NCBI GenBank assembly: GCA_021464245.1
Contig: JADCRB010000038.1
Coordinates: forward strand, 3,772,924-3,836,923
Length of the DNA: 64,000 nucleotides
Direction of reading: 5' to 3'
Source of the DNA: Carallia brachiata
Taxonomy: Eukaryota > Streptophyta > Magnoliopsida > Malpighiales > Rhizophoraceae
Of the stretch, positions 10,935 through 22,800 are shown piece after piece (the first letter of the stretch is position 1; each line of letters begins with the position of its first letter). Under the pieces are notes generated by a model. It saw only the letters and a program-made list of their open reading frames with translations. It ran no database searches and was not told the DNA's origin. The translations under genes and the position numbers were made by a program.

Positions 10935-13038
10935 TTAGTTCGCTTGTTAAATATGATTTAACTACATGTTTATTATTGTTGATAATCAATATGATTGACT
11001 TATATGTTGGTTTGATGTTTTTTTCAATCAAATAATTATTTTCAAAATTATTTTGGTCAAACGAAATCAAATAATTGTTATTTTATATTAATATATTTTT
11101 TGGGTATGATTTTGGTGTTTAGAATACCATGGATGTTCATAAGATGCATGCACTAAGCATAACAATATCTATAAATTGTTCTTGTACACATAGCTTAAAA
11201 AAACCAAAAATAAAAAAAAGGCTCGCAGCAAACGTTGTTATAGCAAGGCAGCGAATGTTGCTGCCTTGAGCAGCACACTTGCTGCCACTCTTGTCACGTT
11301 TGGGTGCCAATGAAGTGCTGCTTTTGGCAGCACATAGTGGTACCTTAGTTAGCAAGTTTGGCTACCCAAAAGGTAGCAATTTTAGGCAGCCAACGTATTA
11401 CTCAATATGATTGTTGTGCACGAATGTCGCATTCGTTTTTGCAGGGCAATCGCCTCAAAGTGTTTCTTTGTATGACTGAAAGTGTTTCTATGGTGTAAAT
11501 TGGTACCAAATCAAATATATCGTATCTCGTCTGTCTCATCGATACTCAAATTATTTGGGAATTGTTCCTAATTATTTGAGAAAATTTTTGAGATATTTAA
11601 AATATTATAATTTAATTTGATTGAATTATTTTAATATTTAAGAATATAAAATTGTAATCAGATTGGAATTTTCGTTTGAGAAGAATTTGATTTTATTCCA
11701 AAATTAAGATTGTCTTATTTTAGGATAAAATATCCTAGTTAGAATTCGATTATTTAATTAAGAAAAATCACTTATTTAATTCACTTGTAGAATATTATCT
11801 TTCAAGTTAATATTTTGACCAAAATTATTCTTTCCTAATTGGATTAGGATTATAAAATTAATTATGTGATTGATCCTTAATTTGATTAGGATTCTTATTT
11901 AGAATTGAAAAATATCAAATTAATTTACTTAATAATCCTAATTATTAGGACTATTATTTTAAATTGTATATAAGATCAATAATTAGAATAAAATGTATTT
12001 TTCTATTTGTGCACATAAATATTATGGTGGCATGATGTATATTATGGAGTCAATAAACTAATGTGATTCTATTTATGGTTGAATAAATGTTTTTATTTTA
12101 GGTGTATAGGGATTGCATTCCTGACTTTTCTTTAAATATATGATTGTAATTCTTTTCTCATCTAAATTGTCTGTGAATATGACTCAAGATTTCTCTTCTA
12201 ATTATATAAATCTTATGTAAGTAGAGAATTTAAGATATAGATAGAAATTTGTTTGCAATCATGGAGATCAAGACAAAGCACCAATGGAGACATCGAGAAG
12301 AGGTTGCAAGCAAATGGACTTTTGAAAACCATGTCGCAATCTCTTAGGATTTGACCGTCTAACTTCCTTCGATAGCTCGAGGAAGTTAGCTTAGTAGAGT
12401 CTATAATCATCCATATTGGGATGGCATGCAAAGATTATATGTTATATTGTGATAGATATTGCAATCGTGATGCTAAATGCATGATACTGACATTAATTAA
12501 CAAAACTCTTTAAATTAAATATTAAGTATGTGTTAAGAACAGGATGAGTTGCCTTCCATAGCCATGGTATAAAACTAGAGTTCTGTTTAAGGATTGATTT
12601 GTTGAGTCACTCAAGATCATTTTAACCTGAATATATTTAATGTCCTGATTGATGGTTACTACTTAACTTACTTTATATGATTTGGATGAGTCACTCATAA
12701 TCATGTAGATTTAGAGGCAATGGTTAGGTGAAACATATATAATATGTTTAGACAAGAAGTTGTTATCTAATTGATCTAGGAGTCATATTTGATGTGATTG
12801 GTAAATTTTGTTACCTACCTAATTTAGTTTATTTGATTTGTTGAGTCACTGAAAGTCAAATAAATTAAATCGGATCCTAGCCCACCAGAAAAACCAATGG
12901 GATTTTCCAAGTTAATAGTGAAGGCTATTAATATATGTTAAATAGTGAGAGTGACCAAAATAATGATTAGAGATCTAATCTATTTTGGTACGTATCCATG
13001 AAATTAATACTTGTTCTTTTTCTGTAGGTTGTTAGAAA
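10935..13038 (+). other. long untranslated leader of copia-2
   Basis: About 2.1 kb separate the primer site from the gag start. The stretch is AT-rich and full of stops. A GC-richer patch at about 11220-11400 has many GCAGC and TGCTGCC motifs on both strands. It is not similar to anything else in the window and could be captured sequence. The open frames at 10882-11070, 11137-11355, 12213-12431 and 12967-13230 lie on the opposite strand and are not credible genes. Confidence 0.6.
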
Positions 13039-16000
13039 ATGAGTAATATCTTGTCCCTGTGTAGCATACTTGATGCTAATAAACTTACTAAACCAAACTT
13101 CTTGGGCTAGTATAAGAACTTGATAATTGTTCTCAAGGAAGCAAACATATTGTATATCCTTGATGATCTTATTCCCAATCCTCCATCTGAGGATGCTATT
13201 AAGGAAGAAGTGGAGACATACAATCACCATAGAGATGATGATGACCTGAATACATTTGTGATATTAGCCAGCATGTCTCTTGGGCTTCAACAGTAGCATA
13301 AAAACATGGATGCAAACACCATCATTGTGCATCTCACAGAGTTGTTTGATGCACAATCTAGGTTTGAGAGGTATAAAACCTCTAAGGAATCGTTCCTCTG
13401 ATAGATGACAAAAAGATCTTCAGTAAATTTTTGTGTACTGAAGATGGTTGTCTACTCAGATGAGTTGGACCAATTGAGTTCTGTTATAGATCATGATCTA
13501 AGTGTAGATTTGTTCAAAGCAATAAAACTTAGAAGTGGTGACAACAAGGATAGCAGTAAGGGCACATGTCATTATTATGACAAGGAAGGCCATTAGAAAA
13601 GGAACTACTGGGAGTTCCTTGCAGGTCTACAAAATGAGAAGCTTATAAAAGTTTCAAGTACGAGTATGTTTATGATTGAGATCAATCTATATACTTTTAA
13701 TCATTCATGTTGGGTATTAGATACCGAGTGTGGTTCTCACATTTGTGAAATGTGCAAAAACTAAGAAATAGTAGATCGTTGCAAAAGCGCAAGGTAGATT
13801 TACAAGTTGCAAATGGAGCAAGAGTTGCTGCATTAGCTATTGTAACTTGTTATTTTCCTTTGTCATCAGGCCTAGTATTAGAACTTAATAATTAATATTA
13901 TATTTTAGTACTTTCAGGAAACATCATTTCCATTTCATGCTTAATATTAAATGGATTTAATTTTAAAATTTAAGGATAAAGGTTGTTACTTTTATAAAAA
14001 TGATGTTTATTATGGCTCTGGATCTTATACAAATGATTTGTATGTGTTTGATTTAAATAGGCATGTTCTCAACATAGACAATAAAAGACTCAAAATAGAT
14101 AATCAAAGTGCATCTTTTGTATGACACTGTCGATTGGGTCATATCAATAAAATAAGAGTCACCAAGTTACAAAAGAATGGTTATTTGGATTTATTTGATT
14201 ATGAAACATGTGAAACTTGTTTATTGAAAAACATGACCAAGTCTCCTTTTAAAGGAAAAGAAAAATGTGCCAATAAATTGTTAGGGCTTATAAATTTAGA
14301 TGTATGTGGCCTAATGACAATTCATACAAAAGGTGATTTCTCTTATTTTATTATATTCATTGATGACCATTCCAAATATGGTTATGTGTATTTAATGAAA
14401 CACAAATCTGAATCATCGGAAAAGTTTAAAGAATTTATATATGAAGTTGAGAAACAAACTACAAAAAGTATTAAAACACTTTGATCAAATCAAGGTGGTG
14501 AATATTTAGACCAAGAGTTTCATGATTATCTAAAAGAGAATGGGATTCTATCACAGTGGACTTCTTCTAGAACACAACACAATGGTGTTTCTAAAAGGAG
14601 AAATTGAGTCTTATTAGATATGGTTTGTTCCATGATGAATCATACTAATGTTCCTTCATCCCTTTCAGGATATGCCTTTGAAACTGCCACTTACCTTTTA
14701 AATCAAGTTCCTTCCAAATTGGTTGACAAGATTCCATATGAAATATAGACTAGTAAGAGACCACACTTGTCATACTTGAAGATTTTGGGATGCGATGCTT
14801 ATGTGAAGCATGCGATATTTGAAAAATTGGGATCTAAGTCAGATAAATGCAAATTTGTGAGGTATCTAAAAGAAACTGTTGATACTATTTTTACAACCCA
14901 ATTGAGTAAAAGGTATTTGTCTCAAAGCATTCTACCTTTTTAGAGAGAGAATTTGTTATCTAAAAGAGCAGTAGGAGTAAAATAAATCTTGAAGAAGTTC
15001 AAGACTCACAAACACGCATCCAATTAGAACCTAAGCCAAAGGATAATGCAATGGTTGCACAGGTTGATGCTCAAGTGACACAAGAACTCCGAAAATCTAG
15101 TAAGACATGTCAACTTCCTAAACAGTACCAGTTACTCATTGAGAAGAAAAATAATGTATTGCTCATAGAGGATGAGCCTACTAATTATGATGAGGCAATA
15201 TTTGATATTGACTCATCTACATGACTACAATCAATAAAGTCTGAAATAGATTTTATGTACTCTAACCAAGTTTGGACCTTGGTTGATCCACCTGAAGGGA
15301 TTAAACCCATTAGGTGTAAGTGGGTCTTTAAGAGACTGACTGACATATATGAAAAGATATAGACTTATAAAGCAAGACTAGTTATTAAAGGTTACAAACA
15401 AAGGCAAGGAGTTGGCTTTGATGAAACCTTTTCTCTTGTAGTCATTCTTACATCTATTCGGATACTTTGGCTATGGATGCATGCCATGAATATGAGATTT
15501 GGAAAATGGATGTAAAAACAGCAGTCCTAAATGGGAATTTACTCGAGGATGTGTATATAACACAACTTGAGGGTTTTGTATCTAAAGAGAATGCCAATAA
15601 GGTATGCAAGCTGCAAAAGTCCATTTATGGACTTAAGCAAGTTTCAAGGAACTAGAACATCCATTTTGATGAGACAATCAAAGAGTTTGATTTCATTCAA
15701 AACATGGATGATCCTTTTGTTTACAAAACGGTTAGTGGGAATGCAGTTGTTTTCCTAGTTTTATATGTGGATGACGTATTACTATTAGGAAACGGTGTAC
15801 CAATGCTCCAATCTGTGAAAGTTTGGTTATCTAAGAATTTCTCTATCAAAGACTTGGGAGAACCAACCTATATTTTGGGAATTAAGATCGATAGAGGTAG
15901 ATCTAAAAGGTTGCTTGAATTATCCCAGTCTACGTACGTAGACAAAGTGTTAAAGAGGTTAAGGCTCCAAGAAAGGATTTTTACCTATGTCGCATAGCGT

Positions 16001-16686
16001 GTATCTCTCTAAGAACAAGTTTCTTAAAACTCAAGAACAAAGAGATAGGATGGCTAAGATCCCCTATGCATCAGCTATAGGATCCATCATGTATGTGCTA
16101 CTATATACAAGACCTAATGTCTCTTATGCTTTGAGCATAACGAGTAGATATCAGGCTGATCCAGGTAAGCGTCACTGCATTGCAATCAAGAACGTCCTTA
16201 AATACTTGAGAAGGACTAAGGATGTTTTTCTAGTCTTCGGAGATGGTGAATTCACGGTTCAAGGATATGCATATGCGAGTTTTCAATCTAAAAGGGATGA
16301 TATCAAGTTGCAGTCTAGATACATCTTTACCTTTAATGGCTATGCAGTCAGTTGAAGGAGTTCCAAACAAGAGACAACTTTAGCTTCTACGATCGAAACT
16401 AAATACATAGCTACATCTAAGGCAGCAAAGGAATAAATCTAGATCAAGAAGTCCAACTCTTAACTTGGTGTGGTTCTTAGCATTGTTGACCCAATAGTAG
16501 TATACTGTGACAACAATGGAACCATTGCACAAGCAAAAGGAACCAAGGTCTCATCAACGATCTAAAAATATACTCAAGCATTTCCATCTCATCAGAGAGA
16601 TTGTTGAGAGGAAAGATATAAAGATAGAGTACCTACATAAGAGAATCTGGCAAATTCTCTTACTAAGCCTATGTCACAGCAGAAAC
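13039..16686 (+). pseudogene. copia-2 gag-pol polyprotein, broken
   Basis: Gag starts at the ATG at 13039 with a typical copia gag opening (LDANKLTKPNFLG) and is stopped soon after. A zinc-knuckle remnant (CHYYDKEGH, first pair of cysteines damaged) lies near 13566-13600. The pre-integrase zinc site reads H..H..CETC at about 14127-14222, followed by the integrase core (14280-14560, with DDHSKYGYVYLM and NQGGEY). Reverse transcriptase runs from about 15230 to 16000, with WKMDVKTAVLNG, YGLKQV and the catalytic LYVDDVLLL motif near 15761-15790. The connection region contains RPNVSYAL and KYLRRTKD (15987-16355). RNase H ends with VYCDNNGTIAQ near 16500. Stops and frameshifts occur throughout. The reading frame ends exactly where the gypsy solo LTR was inserted. 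Confidence 0.9.
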
Positions 16687-18031
16687 TGATAGATTCAATA
16701 TTTGCATAAATATTACGTGTAATTTGGTATTTGATTTGATATTTATTTATGCAAATATTATGATTATTGGTGGATTTTACTTCTATTTGTTATTTTATAT
16801 TTTGTAGGTCAATTGGATGCAACTAGAAGTAATTGGAGCGGATTTGATACTATTCGGGCAGATTTCACAGTTTTGCGCACTGCTCAGTTTTTCAGCCATA
16901 ACTTCCACTACACAATTCTGAATTGGATGATTCTTAGGCCAAATTGAAGCTAAGAGATAAAGCTACAACTTTTCTGTTTTGACAAACTTCGGATTCTGCG
17001 TGGAAGGGGTCGAAATTTGGGTCCGTAGATACAGGGTCAAAACTGTCCAGAAAATTTATAAATTCTTTTCCGACTCGAATTTGGACTCTTTAGGGCTTAT
17101 TTGAGGGGACTATAAATACGAAAGTTACAGCAGAGTTGGAGAACTTTTGGAGGCTATTCTTGTAGACACAAGACAGAGAAAAAGCGTAGAGAGCGAAGAG
17201 GAGAAGAGCATAAGGAAGGAACGCGAAGACATCGGAAACGAGTTTTTCAATTTTTTTTTTTACCTTATTTTTCTTTTGAATTTAATGATGTTGGATATTT
17301 GTTTATCTTTGGTTTTTAGCATGAGTAGCTAGAACCCTAAACTAGGGCGAAAGGGATGTAGCCTAGTTTAGGGTTGGATTATTTGATTTTGTGGATGTTT
17401 AGATGTTCTTTTGATTTTATTGCAATTATCTGTTGAGAACTCGATTTAATTTATCTATTTTGTTCTTAAATATGCTTTTGTGTCTGGCCATCATGAAAGT
17501 AGTCATAGGATTTATGTTGAGATCGATAGATGAGACACAATCGTGCACTAAATAGATAAACATATGAACTTTGAATCAGACATGAGATAAGTTTATATGA
17601 TGTCATTATAAATTCTCTGTTCTTAATGGGTTTAATCTACTTTGTGTGAGTTCGAGAGAAGATCACAAATAGATTGAATACGGTTAGGGTTGCTTGAGAA
17701 AGAACACTAACTAAAGAAGAAGAATTGACATTCAGATCATTAATCCACAAAATTCATATAATTCAGCCCATTCTAGGTGAAAACCCATAGCCCTAGTACC
17801 CTCCATCTTGTGTTTAATTTAATTAATTTGCCTCTGATATTTCATTAGTTAAATTTCTTAATTTTTAGTTTAATAATTCTGCTTCTTATTAAATTTCTCA
17901 AACATAAAACCTTCAGCTTAAATAACTTAATCATAATTAATTCTTTGTTCCCTTGGGTTCGACACCTGGAGTATTCACCAGGTTTTATTACTACGATCGG
18001 CCCTGTACGCTTGCAGGATTTCACCCGGTCA
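16687..18031 (+). mobile_element. Ty3/gypsy (Athila/Tat-type) solo LTR inside copia-2
   Basis: It begins TGATAGATTC and ends CACCCGGTCA and is flanked by the identical 5-mer GAAAC at 16682-16686 and 18032-18036. It aligns along its length with the LTR at 55526-56901 (opposite strand): shared are the 'GTTTTGTAGGT' segment, the TATA region, 'GAACCCTAAACTAGGGCGAAAGGGATGTAGCC', the 'TCTGGCCA' block, and 'GTTCGACACCTGGA..TATTCACCAGGTTTTATT'. No gag-pol accompanies it, so it probably arose by recombination between the two LTRs of a full element. It lies between the copia-2 RNase H and the polypurine tract. Confidence 0.93.
17111..17119 (+). promoter_or_regulatory. TATA box of the gypsy solo LTR
   Basis: GACTATAAATACGAAAG, at the position equivalent to the TATATTTATA-like box in the related LTR at 55526-56901. 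It marks the probable U3/R border. Confidence 0.5.
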
Positions 18032-18089
18032 GAAACATGATCACCACAAGGGATATTATGGTATTATATACATAGGCGATTGGCTATAG

Positions 18090-18103
18090 TGCAAGTAGGA
18101 GAT
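18090..18103 (+). other. polypurine tract of copia-2
   Basis: TGCAAGTAGGAGAT directly before the TG of the 3' LTR. This purine-rich site would prime plus-strand DNA synthesis and matches the usual copia arrangement. Confidence 0.7.
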
Positions 18104-18812
18104 TGTTCGTGTGTGCCCTAGTAGCCAATCAGTTAGTTGCTACTTGAAAACATATTGGATATTTCATGCATGCAATTTTATTAATGAAGCCAATCTTTGT
18201 TTTTGGTTTTGTATATATACATGATATTACTATCAGTAAACTCTAAAGATAAAGTTCATGAAATAAGTATACTTTACAATGATAATAATGACTGAATCAT
18301 AATTATGAAATAATTATTATATCAAAGTATTATAGCTAAATATTTTTAGTCGATGACTTATCGAGATTGGACATCGATAGAGCTGTGAGACTAGCACATA
18401 TTATATTTTTTTCGTATGAAGAAAGCAGTCGATCTCATAGACTAAAGTATAGGAATACTTGAACAAACATGTGGGTGCTTGTTAGGTGAACAAGTTCACT
18501 AAATTGACTAGCTATGAGAATTGCCAAATGGAAACGTTACTGATGTGTCTGTACAATTGCTCATGTGATGGTCATATAAGTGATAATTAGACTTGAGATC
18601 ATTAAGATATCTCATATGAGAATTATTATATTTTGATTTGACCTTTGAGTTGTCGTATCAAGGTTCGTTTGTGAGGACTTATATTGGGCATAATAAGAAC
18701 TATATGGAGATAGTTGTGTGATCAATAAATGATTCATCATCTTAGGAATCGAATTTTAATATATATATTTTTGTTGCGGTTTTATTAATAAAACTCTCTA
18801 CAATTCCTAACA
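18104..18812 (+). repeat. 3' LTR of copia-2 with an internal deletion
   Basis: It begins TGTTCGTGTGTGCCCTAGTA and ends AATTCCTAACA. Relative to the 5' LTR it lacks about 860 bp between roughly 18748 and 18762, including the TATA region. LTRs are identical at insertion, so this loss followed integration, unless the 5' copy gained the block. Confidence 0.88.
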
Positions 18813-19016
18813 AGAAGCCTATAACCTATCACTGTACGCTTCAAAAACATTCGGTCATAAGCTAGAAGGTTTTGTCACTATTACTATAAATTTTCTTTTC
18901 TCTTGTACGTTGTGAATTGCAGTCTAAATTTGTTGATTAATATAGCTAAAGATAAGTTTTCAGCTCAATTTAATCAATTTATTTTGGCTTGATTTCAATT
19001 TATAGTCTTACAAAAA

Positions 19017-19176
19017 TCACATGTCTGGTTTTTTTTTTTTTTTTTATAAGGAGCTTTATTGGGCACCTAGGAAGGAGGAAGTGAGGTTATCTGAGATTTA
19101 AACCCCACCTACTAGTTGAGAGGCACTCCTCTCAACCAATTGAGCAAATGTTCAACCTCTTCACATGTCTGGTTTT
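19017..19176 (-). mobile_element. tRNA-derived SINE with target duplications
   Basis: The body spans 19033-19160 on the minus strand. Near its 5' end it has an RNA polymerase III A box (GCTCAATTGGTTGAGA, 19130-19145) and, about 25 bases later, a B-box-like GGTTTAAATCTC (19093-19104), and it ends in a poly(A) tail (poly-T on plus, about 19033-19045). The flanking 16-mers TCACATGTCTGGTTTT at 19017-19032 and 19161-19176 are identical, the hallmark of LINE-mediated retroposition. Confidence 0.9.
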
Positions 19177-19826
19177 GAAAGGGGTTAAGTGCAGGTAAGG
19201 TCCATGTAGTTGATCTCTTATGCATCTCACCTCCGTGGGCTTCAATTTGCACTCCAAGATACATGTAATTTTTAACAATTGAGGTCCTTAGTCAAGATTT
19301 TGCTAGTTTTAAAGTTCCTATTCAGATTTAAAAAATTTTATAAAATTCAAATATTATAATATTCAACTTTTTCATTCATCATGATTTTTTTTTTTCTAAT
19401 ACTCTCTAGTATTCATATTTAATTTAGTTAGAGTCAAAAATTGAATCTGACAAAAATTTATGAACTCTAAAAATTTTCAGAAAAAGGAAATATAATTATG
19501 ATGCATCAAAAAAATTGAATCTCATAATATATTTGTGTTATAAAATATTTTCTAATTAAAAAATAGCTCTAAAATATGGGGGCCTGAGATTGTGAATTAA
19601 GTGTTGACAGAGAGATGAGTTGCAAAAAAAAAAAGTAATATACATAGAGTTAGAAGCATTTTACTTTTAAAAGCTATGGTAATTATAAATTTTTGAGCTT
19701 AATTTTGTTGTGGAAAACATTTAAAAATTCTCAGAAAAAAAAAATGGAAAACCAAAGTATAACCAAAGGAATGGTTGCAGTCAAACCAATTCAGCATAGT
19801 CTCAGAGAGGAACATTTATTTGAGTT
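19177..19826. other. 3' flank of the GDSL gene
   Basis: AT-rich non-coding DNA. AATAAA on the minus strand (plus TTTATT at 19815-19820), a few bases after the stop codon, is a possible polyadenylation signal, and a second AATAAA overlaps the stop. Nothing else is supported. Confidence 0.5.
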
Positions 19827-22800
19827 TTATTCACTGATAATATGATCAATTTTAGGACGGATGGCGTTGAAAATGTTGTAGTATGTCTTCTCAGTTGGGT
19901 GTATTGAGTCCCAAAATACAAATTTGGATGCATCTGGGCACACATATGATTTGGGATTGCACATGAATCCTGTTTCTAATAAACCCGTTCCGCAGCAGCC
20001 ACTGTTCACATCATCAAATGCTTCAAAAGGGAGAGGAAAAAAACAAAAAAAAAAAAGAGCAATGTTATATTGAGTTATTATTGTTTAAGTAAGATATGAA
20101 ATTGAATACGTGTATCGTGTATTTACCGGAGCTTCCTTGCCCTTGGATCATGTCGGTCAACGCAGCGTAGGCGTCGGATAAGGCGAACCTAGCCCCCCGA
20201 CTTGCTAATTGAGCTTGCATTATGTTTAACTCGTTTTGGAGCATGGAATTGAACTGTCTCCCGATCAAGGAATAATAATCGATGCAATTACGTCCCAAGA
20301 TAGCATTTTCATTGTTCGAGTAAAGGGTGATGACAAAAGGCAAGCAACCTATTGGAGGCAGTGAGGTCACCAAAATTCTTCTTGCTCCTTCGTTGAACAA
20401 ATCCTAATTAATTTCACAATTAACAGCAACTAATTATTGGGTAATACATATAAATTAAGACAGAGGATAATTAAGTAGTTATATATATTATATTGCTAAT
20501 GCCAACCAATTAATATATATACTATATCAATAGTAAACAGATTCTCCAACTTTGTTAAGTAATTTTTCTAAGTCATTTTTACAATTATAGATTTTGAGAA
20601 GAGCAATCAGAAACGAAGAACTACTGCCCCTTCTCCTTCAGCTCGATGGTTTCCTTCCCTTGGCTACATATGCTCTAATAATAATTATATTCATGTTAAA
20701 AGCGTTAGCCTTAGGTGCTAATTAGAACCATTGTTTTAGTGTCCTTAATAATTTTGAGCATGTCAATAACATCGGCAATTCCCTTTGATTTGTATACCTA
20801 TTCTAGTCTTGTCTTAGTGGCATGTGCACGAGTTTCAAAGATAGCTACACAGCTGTGAATCCCATGGCCCAATCCACTTTGTTCTACGTGGTCCTCTCCT
20901 CTCCTCAGAAATTTCCCACTAAGGAACAAAAAAAATTTCCCACTAAAAGCATGTTATTGTGGTCCACTAGCCGGCCAGCAGCATCATAAATATAATCCTA
21001 TCTAATTGGATGCTTGTATTCAACGAGGAATTAGGGAATCCTTACTGTTCCCAATATCAAAAGGGCCGCTTTTTAACGGCACCACCGAGTGTCATTTGAA
21101 TTGTTAAAATGGTTTGTGAATATATTGTGATAATCTTGCACACTAGCTCCGCGGTCATTTTATTAAGGGTTAATATAAAAAACATATCTCAAATTTTATA
21201 TAAAATAACAAATTTAAAATTAATTTTAAAAAATAATAATTTATCTTTTTAAAATTTTTTTAACAAATTTACCACATTGTGATATCTGTTAAATAGAATT
21301 TATCTATCTTAATTATGTGTTAATTATACGTGTCATCAAATATTAATATATATAATTGACATGTAATCAAGATAAACAAATTTCTATAAATCAGTTGTTG
21401 AAATTGACAAATTCTGTTAATAAAAAATTACGAATACTAAATTTGTTAAAAAAGTTCTTTAAGAGTAAACTATTAATTTTTAAAATTAATACTTTATTTT
21501 TTCCTCTACGCAAAATTAATGATATATTTATATAGTAATTATTTTATTAATTTTTGTACAACAGAATTGCCTGAGATTAATTTTTCAACTTTTCGAAGTG
21601 ATATTTGAATAAGTCGTGTTAATTAATTTTAAAAGAGAAAGTATTTATGGTCCAACAAAAAGTTACTCAAAGATTTCATAACAGGACAATGTAATTTGTG
21701 CTTTTCATAATAGAATAATTATTGTAATTTTTGTAATTACAATAATAAAATATAAAACATAAAATAATAATTTATTTTTATTCCACATTTTATTATGTTG
21801 CTGCACAAATTATAATGCTTTTTGCGTTATGAACACTCGTTGGACTAATTTTTGTCTCAGCCATGTCACAGACTCCTTTGAATATAAACATAAAGATGTG
21901 AACCCAGACAAACCTGTAGAAATTGTTTGGAACTCTGCAAGATGAACTGCTGGTAAGCCGAGACGGTGAAGGTCTTCCGACGAATTGGTAGGGTGAAGTA
22001 ATTGACGACAAAGTCATTTGTGCCAGCGCTCACTACAAATAGGGCTTTCCTGATGTGATTTTCAGTTCCTCCCTTTCCAATCACAGACTGCAGTCTTTTT
22101 TTGTACTCTTTAAAATACTCCACTTGCTTTGATATCTCGATCACATTCTGTCATTATTTATTTTGTGAAACCCTCATGAGAAAATTAACTTCCATCTTCC
22201 ACATAAATCTACTAAAGTACGTTACAAGCAAAATTAATGTTGCCCATAAAAAGGAAAGAAAGAGAGCTTGTGGTTGAACTTAAGAAAAGTTATTTGGGCA
22301 GAATTTGATCTAAATTCTTATCTTTTACTGCTGTATTTGAGTTCTTTTCTCATATTTTCCCTTTTAGTTTTTTACTTCATAAGATTGATATCTTTTTTTT
22401 TTCATAACATTAATTTCATTTATTAATGAAGGACAAAACATTCAAGTTCTATAAATTTCTTTCACTTTCAATAATGAGACTTTTGAGATTTAAGTTTCAA
22501 GCTGTCGGTCCACTTTTTAGTTTTTTTTTTTTTTTTTACCAACACTTTTTAGTATTTGGTATTAACCTAATCTAATAGTTAATATCAAACAATTAGGAAC
22601 CAGATTTGCTTTCATTTTCATGGTTAGTGCTTCCTGCATTGAATGATGCTTTCTTTGTTAAGAGCCCAAAAATAATTAATTATTAATAAATACAAAATTA
22701 AACAATGTACTCCAGTTATTAAAATAGAGCTTGAATACATATAGTCTATCATTGTAATTATCATATAAAACAATTACCAGCTATATTTTTGTGGGTCATG

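Larger units (their letters stand above)
8221..18812 (+). mobile_element. Ty1/copia LTR retrotransposon with nested insertions (copia-2)
   Basis: A plus-strand copia element with 5' LTR at 8221-10921, primer site at 10923, gag-pol remains at 13039-16686, polypurine tract just before 18104, and 3' LTR at 18104-18812. The flanking 5-mers are AGAAC (8216-8220) and AGAAG (18813-18817), four of five matching. Two later insertions sit inside: a MULE in the 5' LTR (8385-9505) and a Ty3/gypsy solo LTR (16687-18031). The two LTRs have diverged by many substitutions, and the 3' copy has lost an internal block, so the insertion is old. Confidence 0.93.
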
